From contig MNCI01035854.1 in NCBI GenBank assembly GCA_015680685.1, forward strand, positions 477,981-541,980: a stretch of DNA of 64,000 bases. Reading direction: 5' to 3'. Within the stretch, counting starts at the first letter, position 1, and every line of letters begins with the position of its first letter. Source of the DNA: Gnetum montanum (taxonomy: Eukaryota > Streptophyta > Gnetopsida > Gnetales > Gnetaceae). Positions 46,990-60,011 of this stretch are shown here, in pieces. The notes below the pieces were generated by a model. The model saw only the letters and a program-made list of their open reading frames with translations, was not told the DNA's origin and did not search any database. The translations under genes and the position numbers were made by a program.

Positions 46990-49824
46990 TTAGATAGTTC
47001 CAAGCGATGGAGGTTCCTTAGGTTCCAAAGGACCTTCTCCTAGTTTGGGCGCATGTGGCTGTTGAGGCAGTGGTTGTGGCTATCTTGCTACAATTGCAAC
47101 TGTTGGTGGAAGATAGAAGGTATCTAACAATGCCTTCATCTTCTTCTCCTTACTTTGGGGATCATTCATGGTCCATGCTACTTCACCAAGGTGGGCTAGA
47201 ATGGGAATATCCCACAAATAGAGCATTGTGGGGAACAACTCCTTCATGGGTAGTGAACTATTTGTGTTCGATGGTGAATGCCTTGAGTGCATTATGTAGC
47301 TCCTAGTAGTTGTTCTTCCTTTTGGCTAGGATCTCAGCAAGTTATATTTGAATAGTGAACTTTGCCTTAAGAACCTTGAGTTCTACATTTGCAACCTCAA
47401 GCTTTTTCTTGGTCTCTTTGTGGTGTGTGAACTCTGGCTCATACAACAAGTATGAGTTGGTCATTTACTTTTCCAACACTAACTATGGGCTTCTAGTAGT
47501 CAGCATTTCTAGGTTTGTGTACTAGAGGTTGATGAGCTTCATGCATTCAATTATTTCCTTGATTTATAGCCCCTCAATGCAAATTTCTACTTTGTTGTAC
47601 TCATTCAGCCAATCAAAGATGGGCTGCCACACATTGCCCCCTTGCTGTAGCTGTTGGAGGGCTTCATTGACTTTTGCCTTTGTCAATTGGATGTGTTTCT
47701 CATTAATTCCTTTCTATAATCCAACTTCGTCCCTGTAATGATTTTTGACCCTTTCGAACTTAAAGGCTTCATTTTTCTAGGCAACGATTCCTATTGCAGA
47801 CTTCTAGTGCATGACACAGACCTCCTCCATCGAGAGATTTCAATTTTCTACTACCAACCTCCTCAGATCAGTGTTCACCCTAGTAATTTGCTCTTGCTAT
47901 TGATGGATGAATACAGACATCTATTGCTTTTGTGCATCAACATCTCATAGATGATGATTTTTTGCAGTTAGAGCTTCATTCTCCTAGCAAGTCTAGACTA
48001 AGTTCTTCTGGATGTTGTGTGTTGTGGCATTGGCCAAGGACTAGTCAAAGATGGCCAACTCCTCTGCGTACTCAGCCTCTTTGAGTTTGGATTGGAGCTA
48101 TTGGTAAGCTTCATCCTACGTGATTGCATGGCTGTGTACCGTGAGATTCACAAGGTAGGCTCTTAGTTTAGTAACCTCCACAACCAAGTGTTGGTTTTCT
48201 GCTCTAGTTGTTTCAAGTTGCTCCTTTATGATGTTGCATCTACCCCTTGCCTTGAGCAACTTTGACTGGGTAGTAGTGATGGTATTTGGAAGGTTAAAGA
48301 CATCTAGAATTGATTGGCTGGTTCTCACTAGTTAATCTAGCAATTCCTCATATTAGGTTGTAGTTAATCTCCCATTGAAAGTGCCTACAGATGTTTGCAC
48401 ATCTTTAAGTGCAAAAATGTCTAGTACAAACATTGCATGCCCAGTTAGTGCTTTAGCCACTCTATCAACAACCGCTTCGGCTAGCGTCTCCTACCTTTGG
48501 TGTTGCATCACCAAGATAGTTGGCCCCTCACCCTCCTCCAAATGCACTGAAAAGGTAGCGATATTTCTAAAGATTTCTGAGAACTACTACTACTGCAAGA
48601 GGGACATTATTACCTCTTGAGTGCTTGGATTCGACCTTAAGGGCACATGCATTCATTGAGCATAAAATATTAGTGCCCCGCCCTCCATCTGGCTTATGGT
48701 TTGGGCCATTTCATTGAGGTGGCTCATGGCTGGTTAGTACATAAATGGGTCACCCTGCTACTACTATTATTGTAGGAGCTACTCACGGAGATCGTGCATA
48801 TGCTCAATGGTAGTGTGAAACTCCAACATTGTTTCATGAGTGGGTGATGGCAGTGGTGGTTGCTACTTCTCTTCTTAGACCACCTTCACAGGAATTTTAT
48901 CTTTCATCATCTCTACCCAATAAGCGGTTGCAGCACGACAAACTACACTATTGGTGTAGTAGGCTATGCCTCCTCTTTTATATAATTTTTTGATAAGGCA
49001 TGAAAAGGGAAGTACCTTCCTTCCATGTTCATTCTCTTTTAAGCATTTTTCTATCTCTAAATAGATCAACTGTGGAAGGTTGACAAGGAATCTTTTGCTT
49101 AGAGTGACGCATGCATGGGCAGAGAAGGCTTTGACCTTGCTGGGCCTCACTGTTGGATTGAGGTGAAAGGCTACAATTTTGAAATAGGCACGTTCTACTA
49201 TTATAAGTGCACCAAACTCCTTGTGGTCCACTCCATAGCACCATTGTATTCATTCTCTCTTGATGCCTGGATCTTCCTGCATAAGAATTTTAGTTTGAGT
49301 GGCCCTAGTTTCAGGCAATCCAAGGGCCTCAAAGATTACTTTCACTAAGTAGGACATAGTTACATCCTTGATATTAATTGTGGCATCAACCTACCTATTT
49401 CTCTAGAAGAGATATGTCTCTCCCATGTACCACTCCCCACTAGAAGTGATGATGGGCCACATGGGAGAGTTTTGAAGTTACGTCTTAACTTCTAGAGGAG
49501 CAAATTCCAAGAAGGTTCTAAAGTTCAGCTCTTGAAGCATAAATTTCTAAATCTCCTTATATGCAATTTGCATGATGTAGGCCTCCATCAAGGTGACCTT
49601 AATGTTCGATCTTGGCCCAAGTGCCTCATCTTGGTGGGATTGTTTAGTTATGGATGCTTCAAGAATCTGTATGACAGACTCCACTTTGGGCTCCTCCCAA
49701 AGAGGCCTCATTGCATGGATTTCAGTTACCTGCTCTTGGGGCTATTATTGGCCCCTTCTAGTTCTTGGCCATTTATCCCTCGATTGGGACGATCTTACTT
49801 TTGGTAGATGCTTTTCTTTTGGTG
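46990..49824 (-). pseudogene. 3' ORF of element C, homologue of the D 3' ORF
   Basis: The minus strand begins after a candidate acceptor at 49825 with a PKEKHLPK-like start that aligns with D (VPKEG). It continues through SGEWYMGETYLF, YLVKVIFEALGLP (about 49370-49310) and ERAYFKIVAFHLNP (about 49200-49155) to a coiled-coil-like region (48330-48110). It ends EPKEPPSLGTI at TAA 46992-46990, like the end of D. Stops and shifts are frequent. Conservation of both ends with D shows that it was one long gene of about 2.8 kb. The function is unknown; the position is that of the env-like ORF of Athila elements. Confidence 0.7.
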
Positions 49825-50121
49825 CTATATGTGATTACAATAGAACCAAGGATTAGCATGTGATGTGTAGTTTATAAAGCTTAGGTACCTTATCTCGTTG
49901 GTTACACTTGGCTAAGTTATAACCATGGCACATTGAATAATTTACTATTATTTTAATATTCATTGATTAATAGGTCACTAGAGTTTGTTGAAAGGGTTTA
50001 ACTTCATGAATTAATGATTTTAATGCTAGTTGATTAGTAACCCTTTGTGGGAGTTACAAAAATTTTAAAAAAAAATTCATAAAAGACCTAAGGTTTGTGG
50101 GCCCCACGATGTAGAGCTTAC
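49825..50121 (-). other. Candidate leader intron before the 3' ORF of C
   Basis: On the minus strand the donor GTAAGCTC (after TATTGAAG) starts at 50121 and the acceptor CACATATAG ends at 49825, 297 bp. D has 300 bp at the same place, and the bases around both splice sites align. Confidence 0.55.
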
Positions 50122-50265
50122 CTTCAATAGCTACAAGATTGAAGAATGAGGTAAATCGAACAAATGGTGTGAAAGTTATGGGCTTTGGAAGGTTTTGGGC
50201 TCTAAAAAATGAAAAAGCTCCCCTCTTGTTTTAGCATAGATGTGAAAAAACGTTAAGTTTTTGCA

Positions 50266-50277
50266 CCTATTTATAGG
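50266..50277 (-). promoter_or_regulatory. TATA-like box and palindromes before the 3' ORF of C
   Basis: The minus strand reads CCTATAAATAGG about 145 bases before the candidate donor. Upstream of it (50290-50365) are ATGGGATCC/CCATTGATGG palindromes like those in the U3 of the C LTR. This looks like a second, internal promoter. Confidence 0.55.
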
Positions 50278-50377
50278 ATTTTTCTATTGCATTGATGGAA
50301 TTCCATTGATGGGATCTCATCAACAAGGCTAGCTTCATAGACAGGATCCCATCAATGGAGCCTATCGCATAAATTTT

Positions 50378-51849
50378 CACATTAAAAATTATGAAAAATA
50401 GAGAGAGTTTAAACATGAACTTGGCATTCTTAGAGAGCCAGAAAAGCCGTGAACATGATGAAACAATGGAAGAGGGCTAGATGATTCACAAAAAAGGAGT
50501 TTTGGATTAAAGAATCAATTGAAGAAGGGCATAGTTAGATGTAATTGATGGGACACACAAAGGATTTGATCACAAAAATGTCTAAGGATAAGGAACTTAA
50601 CTATCCCAACCAAGAGGTATGCAAGTGAGTCCTCTTCATAGCAGGCTTAGGCTCTTAATGCTCTTGCATGCCTTCAAACCAAGAACTCCATGGGCCCCAT
50701 GGATGATTAATGATTGTGGAATGTTAAGGACAATCTTGTAAGAATCTACCTAAGATTTTTAACACATCAAACTAATACATCAAACAAAACCATAAAAAAT
50801 TAGTAGTGAGGCGAATTATGGAAAGTAGTAGTAGATGAAAGAGAAGATGGAATGGAGTCCCGAGTCATGGTCACATGAAGTCCCTTATGGATTTTTGTTG
50901 TTATAGTGACTCAATAATGACCATCCTTAGTCTAGATCAAAACCAATCACTTTCAATGGCTTTGCATCGATAATCTAAGACCAGTCGATCCTCTTAAGAT
51001 ACAAGAATGCTCCCACAGATCAATAACCATTCCTAAAAGAGAAGAAAAGAGAAGCAGGAAGTGAGAAAAAGCCTTTGTTAGAGGGGACCTTTAGGCATGG
51101 GTAACATGTCTTTCTAGTCCCATAACCAATTCTTGTAGACCATTATTGAGTCTACACGGTGTGCTTTTAATTCCCATCATTTTTTGGGTTTTATATTTTT
51201 ATGATTTTTGGATGGAAACCACACCATGTAAAGACTTTTAAATTCCTATTATTGGTTGATAGCAAAATGGTGAGAAATCCATGAAAACACTCATGCATTC
51301 AAGAGGGTAAATTAGTACAAAAAACATCAAATCCCCTTGAAGTCACACCCTTGTCTATCAATTTAATCCTTTCCAAGTTTGGAAACTACCAAGGTCACAA
51401 GTTCATTAAAATGTTTTATTAAGGAAGGGACCTCATATTTCCAAAATAAGGAATACCATAGAGTTTTGTGGATGGGTGGATGACATGGACTCATTGCCTA
51501 TTTCATGAAAAAGAAACCATGTCTTAGTTATTAATACCAAAATTCAAAGATAGAATCTAGATATTAGCAATCAAATAGCATTAAGTGCAAACCACCATTA
51601 GCAAATAGCTACAACATCACTACGTCTTGTTAACACTAAAGAAAAAGAAGACACACATAAGAAAAACATAGACAGAAATAAACTAAAATATAAAAGAAAC
51701 TATAAACTATGCAAGTAAGATAAAATGTACTAAAGACGGTGTAAGACAAAAAATATCAGAAAATAAGAAAAAATTAAAAACTAAGGGGCCACTTTGTATG
51801 TTCAGCATGGATGGCCATCTCCCCCACAATTGAGTTGGAAGGAGGAGAT
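50378..51849 (-). other. Non-coding region of C between integrase and the 3' ORF unit
   Basis: It aligns in blocks with E (12040-12900) and A2 (8500-9500). The internal polypurine-like motif is TGTGGGGGAGATGG on minus at about 51812-51830. No coding frame is supported. Confidence 0.55.
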
Positions 51850-53226
51850 TCAAAATATTGAGTGTACTTGTTCATACGAGAAGGTGTTATGGTCGCTGGC
51901 TCTCTTAGGTTGATGGAAAGACTTTATTTGTTGGATGTTGACTAACGACCTTTGGTTTGGACTTTTAGGTTTGTATATCAACATGGCCCAAAAGGAAAGG
52001 TTTCATAGACAATGTAAGGTCCTTTCCACAAGGTTTGAAACTTAGTTCTTTGTGGCACGTGTATGGGATTCTAGTAAAGGACCTTATCTCCCAGTTGAAA
52101 TTTTACCTTCCTTTTTTTGAGATCATTGCATTGCTTGTTGAATGCCTTGTGCAACTTGCTAGATGATTGGGCTATCAATCAACTCTTGTCTAGCAAGTTG
52201 AGGTTCATTAGTCTTTTTTTTTGTGCTAGACTTAGGTCAAGGTCAAGGTCACAAGTTGTTGAAAGTGTACGGAGCTCATACTGAATAGGAAGAGTTGGTA
52301 GTTTTTAGTACACTAGCTCATAGGGAGAATAGCCTATAGGGAGTTTCTAGGTGGAGTGATAGGTCCAAAGGGCATTGTTGAGTCTTGTGCTCCAGTATCT
52401 CCTATATTTGCTAATTAGTTTTGTTAAGATCTTAGTGATTTCCTTATTTGTTACCTCTACTTAATTGTTGGCTTAGTGGTGGTAGGGTATTATAAATTTA
52501 TGTTCTACCTCCAAGCGTTGCATGAGCTTTTGAAGATTGTGCATGTAAAGTGAATACCATTGTCAAAAATAAGTGCACATGGCACACCAAACCTATTTAC
52601 AACATATTGTTATACAAACTCAGTAGTTGTAGAAGATGTACAATTGGTGATGGCTACTGCTTCTGCCTATTTCGTAAAATAGTCAATAACGATTATGATG
52701 TATGCCTTTTTATTTAACATGGGTGTGATGGGACCCATGAAGTTAATGTCCTAGATTTCAAAGGGTTCTAGTGATTGGATCCATTGCTGAGATACCTCCA
52801 TATGAGTGGTCATCCCACCATCACATTGCCAACAATCACAAGAGTGGATGAAGTGGTGGACATCACTGAAGAGTATTGGCCAATAATACCTTGCCATTAG
52901 GATCTTAATGGCCATGTGTCTTCTAGCATAGTGGCCCCCACAAATGCCCTCATGAGCATCCTAGAGAATCATAACTGGTTACCATCAAGAACACACCAAT
53001 GAACCAGGCCATTCGCACACACCTTGTAAAGGTGCCCATTGATCTCCACGAAGCATTTGGCTTGATGAAGAAATTGTTGTTTCTTCTTATTATCCATCTC
53101 TTATGGCATCTCCTAAGTGAGAAGGTAGGTAAGGATGCCATTGTACAAGTTAGGCTTAGTAGGCACTTATTTATTTATAGCACCAGCAAAGAGGAGTTCA
53201 TCAGGAAATTGATTAGAAAGTGGGCC
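51850..53226 (-). pseudogene. Integrase of element C, degenerate
   Basis: The minus-strand translation with stops gives the integrase order. First is an N-terminal part with FPDELLFA and HLYKVCANGLVHWCV (53205-52995), then an H-C finger with CDCWQC (about 52850-52835). The core follows, with DINFMGPI (about 52750), VIDYFTK, FDNGIHF (about 52565) and VEVTNKEI (about 52460-52437) for D, D and E. The N-terminal side is separated from RNase H by element B2, which entered almost exactly between the two domains. Confidence 0.78.
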
Positions 53227-53231
53227 CTCCT
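53227..53231. repeat. Target-site duplication of B2, left copy
   Basis: CTCCT precedes TGTACTGACC and is repeated at 62204-62208 after the other LTR. Confidence 0.9.
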
Positions 53232-54758
53232 TGTACTGACCTAAATCGTCGGTGTAAGGCTGGAAGGGAAAATAGACATCGAAAGATCGTTGGGCAAGCA
53301 CAGCTGACCCTGCCTTCACCAGAGGGAAAGCTGGAAAAGAGAACGAAGGCAGAGTGCCTTGGATGGTTTGCAAGCAAATCAACCAAGGACTTCCCCGAGT
53401 GTAAGCTACGGCTAGCGTTGGGGTTATCGTAAACGGTGTAAACAGAATGTAAACGGAATGCAAACAGCGACACAAAATGTAAATGTAAATAGAGCATAAA
53501 GCATAAACAGACTGAATTGTAAATGAAGCGTAAACAAATCTATATTGTAAACAAAGCGTAAACAGAGTAAACAATATAAATGGAAGGCAATAATGAAACT
53601 GTATTGTATTGTTTAACAAGAGTGTGCATCGGTCAAAGCATAGTTGCGTGTGTGATAGCAAGTTGAGCGCTAAGCCCTGGAGTGATGTGGTGATGTGTTT
53701 GCAGGTGCTTGGATGCTAAAAGTCTTGTGTGCCTGAGCGTCCAAGGTTCAAAGTTGCTCTTTCTTCAAAAGTTCTGACCCCGTTTAAGTGAATTGACAGG
53801 GTATTTTAGGGTTTGGTTGGGCTCAAGCACGGAATTCGTGGATGGAATTGACAGTTGAGAGATGAGAGGAAACAGGATCGTGTGACACATGTCCAATAGA
53901 CAGTTGTGTGTGAGTTGTTCGTGTGTAGGCAGGTTACGTTTTTGACCAGGTACATTGCATCTTACAACTTGTGGGTTACTCAAGCCCATGGAAGCACATA
54001 CAATTTGGACCGTGAGGGCCTGACAAGCCCACAAATGAAGATTTACAAAGAAAATCAAGAGGGATCGACTCTGGCTCGCTTGAAACTTCTTGGTCCTTCA
54101 ATCAACTACTACAGGATGTCGATTTGAGTAGTTTTGTGGCCGTTTGAGGTGTTTCTATTCCACCAGAGCTCACAGTGTGAGTTGATTTGGTCCTGGCATG
54201 TCCTTAGCATGCGTTTGGAGTGCTTTTGTCTGGGCGTGAATAGTGTTCACGCTGATGAATAGTGGTCACGTTGATGAATAGTGTTCATGTGAATAGTGGT
54301 CACGCTGATGAATAGTGGTCACACTATGAATAGTGGTCATGTTGTGAATAGTGATCACGCTGTGAATAGTGGTCACGCTGGAGGTCACATTGGGTGTGAG
54401 TGCAACGCGACCTGCAGAAACTGCAATTTTTTGGACTTGAATCTAGGGTTTGGGAGGTTGAAGTTTGAGTTTTGTCGATGATGAACTTCGAAGATGACTT
54501 AGACGTTGAAAACCAGATCACTTTGACTCAGTTTTGGGCCTTTTGGAGTCGGTCACGCTGGGCTCACACTGCAGTGTGACCATAGCGTGACTGTGAAAAT
54601 TGCAATTTCTAGCGTAACTTGTCAGGAAATCCAGCGTGAGTGACCAAGGAAAGCCAGCATGAGTTGCATGCCTTAGTTAAATTTTTGCCTCCCAAATGCT
54701 GGAAAGGGCTTGAGTCACTTTTGCTTCAAAGTGCTAGTATGAAATTAGTGGTGTTTCA
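53232..54758 (-). repeat. 3' LTR of B2
   Basis: On minus it starts TGAAACACC and ends GTACA, 1527 bp. It holds eight units of a GAATAGTGGTCACGCTGAT-type tandem repeat (54238-54381) and many GTAAAC words (53430-53580). The TATA region is damaged (plus strand TATTTTAGGG near 53804). Confidence 0.92.
54238..54381 (-). repeat. Tandem repeat in the 3' LTR of B2, eight units
   Basis: Units of 15-19 bases each begin GAATAGTG on the plus strand. The 5' LTR has only five (61732-61825), explaining most of the length difference between the LTRs. Confidence 0.9.
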
Positions 54759-54775
54759 TTGGCCCCTCTTTGTTG
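54759..54775 (-). promoter_or_regulatory. Polypurine tract of B2
   Basis: The minus strand reads CAACAAAGAGGGGCCAA directly before the 3' LTR, nearly identical to B1. Confidence 0.88.
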
Positions 54776-55929
54776 ACATCTGGAGGAATCCACCCGAGAG
54801 GCATCAACAAAGAAGTACAAAACACCATGAGCAACCAAGTACCAAGCATTGTCCGTCGGCTCTTGGCTGGATGTCATTGCATCGTTTTCAGAAGTACATG
54901 GGACTGAGGGAATGTAATTCAAGATGCAGGAGGGATTGGTTGTAACCAGGGGAAATCGGGAGTTGATCAAGGGCTGTAATTACTGTTGGGATTGTGGGAG
55001 AGGAACGCTCTCATGTGAACAAGTCATATTTTGGTTCTTGTGAGTAGCCAGTGTTTAGCAAACTTGGAACCAAGATGTAGGAAGTGTGTTCTTTGGAGAA
55101 ACCAGACTTTCATAGAGTGTTTACGGGGCCTGTTGTCAACAGCCAAAGCCACGCAATGATGTGCAACATGATCATTTGAGACATGAGTGTAACTATTTTC
55201 TAAGACAATTTCCTTCTCACTTGGGGCTTGTATGAGAATAGCCAACAATCTTTTGTTTATGATGTCAACGGGGTCATGAAGACCTTTTTCGTGCATTTTG
55301 CTCTTTGACCTTTTTGTTCTTTTTTTTTTGTTTCTTCTTTTCTTTTGTTTTTGCCTTGTTTTGTCTTTCTTTTTCTTTTATTTTTCTCTTTTTTTCTTTG
55401 GTCTTTTTGAAAGAGCTTGCTTTTTAGTGTTGTGCTCGTGTTTGAGCATTTGCATTTTGTATCATGCATTGTGTATTGTGTTTTGCGTTGCAACTGCTCA
55501 GAGAGCTACAGTGTGCAACAGTGTATCAAGAGTTTTGGGGTGAGCAGAATGTATCAAGGGGATGTAATTGAATAGGATAATTGGGACATGATGGGGAAAT
55601 GGGGAATGTATCAGGAGTTGGGAATGTACTTATGAACAGATTGATTAACCCAATTACGTGCGTCAGAAAGAATGTGATACCTTGTTGTCATGATGAAGTG
55701 CATCCATGTACAAATGCCTCAGGAGCGTCATCCTGCAAACACAACTCCAAGAAGATAAGAAAAACACAAATGATACGGTTAGCTAAGCACTTTAAACAAG
55801 GAGATGGAGCCACCGCGTCTAGTTCAAAAGCAGACAGAACCATGAATAGAATCAGCCTCATCGAGGTCCATGAACAGCCAATTGTAGCAACACATCTTTT
55901 CAAGTTTTTTCCTGGTCATTGATGATGTC
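54776..55929 (-). other. 3' non-coding region of B2
   Basis: No real gene is seen. The plus strand is T-rich at 55300-55400 (purine-rich on minus), in the same relative place as the A-rich run of B1. Confidence 0.55.
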
Positions 55930-56350
55930 GCTAGTTTATAGTCTTAGTGGACTATTGCGGGTTAGTTTCATGTCGTAACCCCTTGGATGATGCCAGTTCA
56001 GTATTGTAACGGACGATGCATTGCTAGTTTATAGTCATAGCAAATTATGAAGAGGCAAACTAGTTTATAGTCTTAGTGGATTCTGGATGCTAGTTTCATG
56101 TCATGGCAGACGGATGTAGCAGTTTAGTGTCATACCGGNNNNNNNNNNAGGACTACTCTGTGGTATCAGTTTTAAGTCATGATGCCAGGACTACTCTGTG
56201 GTATCAGTTTTAAGTCATGATGCCAGGACTACTCTGTGGTATCAGTTTTAAGTCATGATGCCAGGAATACTCTGTGGTATCAGTTTTAAGTCATGTTGCT
56301 AGGACTACTTTGTGGTATCATTTTTAAGTCATGATGCCAGGACTATGACG
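55930..56350 (-). repeat. Tandem repeats downstream of integrase in B2, with a 10 N gap
   Basis: About five nearly identical 36-base units, each with GGACTACTCTGTGGTATCAG and TTTTAAGTCATGATG on the plus strand, lie at 56149-56345. More diverged AGTTTATAGTC-type units precede them. The gap at 56139-56148 is within the array, so its true length is uncertain. It corresponds to 27221-27785 of B1. Confidence 0.88.
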
Positions 56351-56363
56351 TACCTCAAGTTTG

Positions 56364-59300
56364 TCAGACACAGTACCTTTTCAAGTACAAGTGGTTTGTA
56401 GGATTGGCGAAGTTGTTTCCGTCCATGTCAGCAAGTTTGAATGCTCCATTGTTATATGCCTTGGTGACTAAGTAAGGCCCTTCCCAGTTGGCTGAGAATT
56501 TATCTGGATGTTCTTGGGCGGCCTTAAGGACTAAATCTCCTTTTTTGATTGGACCTTTATGGAGATCGTGCTTGTGCCTTTGCCTCTGTTGTTTTTAGTA
56601 CCATTCAATTTGATCAAGCATTCATACACGTTCCTCCTCTACCAAATCGAGGTCAGCAATGCGCAATTCATTATTTTGACTTTCATCGAGGAGGCCAAAG
56701 AGAGCTATCTGTAATGAGGGAACCTACAATTCTAAAGGTAAAACAGCTTCAGATTCGTACACTAGACTATATGGAGTTTTACTTGTGGATGTTCGATGTG
56801 TCATTCGATATGCCCACAACGCATAGACCAATTGTTCATGCCATTGTTTCTTGCTATGATTTAGCATCTTTTTTAGCACTATGATGACAGTCTTATTTGT
56901 AGCCTCAACTTGACCATTGCTTTGTGGGTAGTAAGGTGATGAAAATGCATGTTTAATGCCCAGACTCTCATATAAGCTTTTAGTATTTGCACTGCTGAAC
57001 TGTGGCCCATTGTCAGTAATGATGGTCATTGCAATACCAAAACGGGTCACAATATTTTCTATTATGAAAGTGCAAATGCGTTTTGAGGTAGTCTTCCTAA
57101 GGGGAATAGCTTCCACCCACTCTGTGAAATATTCAATTGCAGTGATAATGAAGCTATGGCCTGTTGAAGATGATGGTGTTATCGGCCCAATTAAGTCTAA
57201 ACCCCATTTTTGGAATGGCCGTTATCGGCCCAATTAAGTCTAAACCCCATTTTTGGAATGGCCATGTGATCTGTGTGGTATATAATTCGTTAGGTGGCAC
57301 ATGTATTAGATTACCATGCTTTTGGCAAATGTCACATGTTCTGACCTTGGAGATGCAATCGTATTCCATGTGTGGCTAGTAGTAACCTAAGCGCCTAATC
57401 TTTGTTGCCATTGCTTTAGGTGCTGTGTGTCCTCCACAAAGTCCTTCGTGGAGTTGTTCTACGATTGTTTGACTGTCAATGCTACTAACACACATTAGCA
57501 GAATACCTTCATATGATTTATGACACAAGGTATCTCCTATTAATGCATATTGGTGGGAACGTTTTCGTACAACGTCTTTTTGAGCATTTGTCAAGTGTCG
57601 TGGAGGTTTGCCTCTTAGAAGGTACTCTTTTATGTCATCGTACCATTCTATTACATGTGTTGTACTAACGGATGCTACAGGTATTTCATTTAGAGTGTTA
57701 ATTATAGGTTCGGCACAACTAGTTATAGAACTAGGTAATGCATGGAACATTTCAGGTGTCATGTTTAAGGCTAGTGTGGCAAGTGCATCAGCAACGATGT
57801 TTTCACTTCTAGGGACGTGTTGTATATCCACTTCTACTAGTTGCCTCACTAGATGTTTGGTCAAATCACAATACGGTTGGAAATGGAGAGCTTTGCATGC
57901 ATAGACCTCAATGACTTGATTAATAACTAATTGCGAATCACCTCGAACTAGAAGGCGTGAGATTCCTGAAGTTAACGCTACTTGAAGGCCTCTAAGAAGA
58001 CCTTCGTATTCTGCTACGTTATTGGTGCAAGGAAAGGTTAAGCGGTAGGCGAAAGGTTGAATTTCTCCAGAGGGGTATGTTAAAATGGCTGCAGCACTTC
58101 CTCCTCGAGAGATTGAAGCTCCATCAAAGTAGAGGATTGCCTCGTAATGATCAGGTACAGTGTCTACCCTGTTAACATTTTCATCTGGGAATTCAAGGTT
58201 TATTGTTGCTTGATCATGCGTCGGCGAGACGGTTAGTTGCGTGGCTATTGCTTGACCTTTTGTGGAAGATTGAGCGACATAGTGCAAATCAAACTTTGCG
58301 ATCATCACTTTTCACCTAGCTAACCTATTTGACTCATAGATGTTATTAGTGATGGCACAGAGAACATTATCCTTGCAAATGATGTAAACTTGATTATAGA
58401 AGAGATAATGCCATCATTTCTTCAAGGAGAAGATGAGGGCGAGGCATGATTTTTCTACATCGTTGTATCGTTGTTCATAGACTATTAAAGCGTGGCTTAG
58501 ATAATATACAGGGATCTCGGCTCCATCTTGACGTTTTTGACAAAGCATGGATGCGATAGAGAAACTGAAAGTTGCAAGATAGATGTAGAAAGGTTTGTCA
58601 CTTTGTGGAGGATAAACAGTTAGTAGTTGGGCCAACTCTTTTTTTATGTTCTCGAACACTTCTTGGCATTGTTGAGTCCATTGGAAATGTACATTCTTTC
58701 GTAATAGATGTTGCATGGGACTCAACTAATCTGTCAGCCTTTTGATAAAGCATTTAATGAATTGCAGTCTACCTTGGAGGCCACGTAGTTTGGTGAGGTT
58801 TCTTGGTGGTTGCATATTGGTTATTGCTTTAACCTTATCGGGGTCTACTCGTATCCCTATTTCAAAATCTAGGAAACCAAGCATTTTGCCCATTTTAACA
58901 CCGAAGACACACTTCTTTGGGTTAAGCCTAAGGTTAGATTTGAGACAACGTTTAAGTACTAAGTCTAGATCTTTCGCATGTTGTTCAGTTGTTTTAGATT
59001 TGACCACTATATCATCAACATAATCATTGAGCAAATTGAGCATGTAATCACTAAATATGTATGTCATTGCTCGCTAATATGTAGCACCTGCATTTTTAAG
59101 GCCAAATGACATCATTGTATAACATAATGTCCCCTAAGGTGTCATAAAATTTGTCCTAAGTTGATGCTTTGGATTAATTCTTATTTGATTGTAGCCCAAA
59201 AATCCATCCATAAAGGATAATAGTGCATGCCCAGTTATTGTGTCAATAAGTTGATCAATGCTGGGCAACGGAAAGTCATCCTTTATAGTGGCTATGTTGA

Positions 59301-59894
59301 GGTCACGAAAGTTAATGCATATGCGTATACTACCATTCTTTTTAGGAACTACAACAATATTTGATACCCAATCGGAATAATCAACAGCCCGAATGAGGCC
59401 GGCTTGGTAGAGTTTTGTGATTTTAGCGCGGACTACTAACGCAACTTTGGGTCTAACCTTTCGTGCTTTTTGTTTCACTAGTTTAATTTTTTAATCAAGA
59501 ATAATGTTGTGTTGAATGATTCGGGGGTCTAATCCTAGCATGTCTATATATGACCATGCGAACATTTTTATGTTGTCTTTTAACACCTGAGTGATGTCAC
59601 CTACGAGTTGTGGGTCTAGTAGGGCACTTAATTTCAAGGTTCTGCCTTCGTCATTGACTATGGTAATGGGAATTTCAACCAGAGGATCTTCAATGATATT
59701 ATCAGCTTCTAGATCTAAAGTTTTAGTCATGTTTTTAGGCCAGTCTAAGGTTTCTTGAGTGGAGGCTATCAAATTGGCATAGATGGATAGATTTATATCC
59801 AAGGATTTTGGGTTGATTGCTCTTTCTACATCTCCGTATGGTCCACTGAGAGACAATGTTGAGAGGATGTTGTTGGTGGCAATGGTACTCACTC
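56364..59894 (-). pseudogene. pol of B2: RT, RNase H, second RNase H, integrase
   Basis: The minus strand begins after TTGGCAG (acceptor-like, as in B1) with GVSTIATNN. RT (59500-58740) has NFRDLN, FGLKNAGATY and YVDD (about 59018). A Ty3-type RNase H follows (58725-58270), then the second RNase H (58160-57760) with LYFDGAS, AEYEGLLRGL, RGDSQL and ADALA. The integrase has the finger HEGLCGGH...CDICQKH, WGLDLIGPI, TDNGPQFSS and NGQVEATNK, ending HLYLKRYCV at TGA 56366-56364. A 43-base tandem duplication (57178-57263) disrupts integrase after its first catalytic D, and several stops are present. Confidence 0.9.
57178..57263 (-). repeat. 43-base direct duplication in B2 integrase
   Basis: 57178-57220 and 57221-57263 are identical. 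Because 43 is not a multiple of three, the frame is broken. Confidence 0.92.
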
Positions 59895-60011
59895 CTGCCA
59901 ATTAAAATGGGAGTGAAGCAAGAGACACTCCTTCGGTAGGAGAGTTACAAAGTGTAAACAAACATAGGATAATTAAATTATGTATGACAAAATTAGGAGA
60001 CGCGGTGGAAG

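Noticed and set aside
53167-53661. Tyrosine-rich ORFs inside the B2 LTRs (also 60750-61163)
   Set aside because: They lie wholly in LTR sequence rich in GTAAAC words and are not gene-like; their recurrence reflects the LTR pair.
55298-55543. Hydrophobic ORF with long F/L runs (and its lysine-rich complement)
   Set aside because: It arises from a T-rich low-complexity run in the 3' non-coding region of B2.
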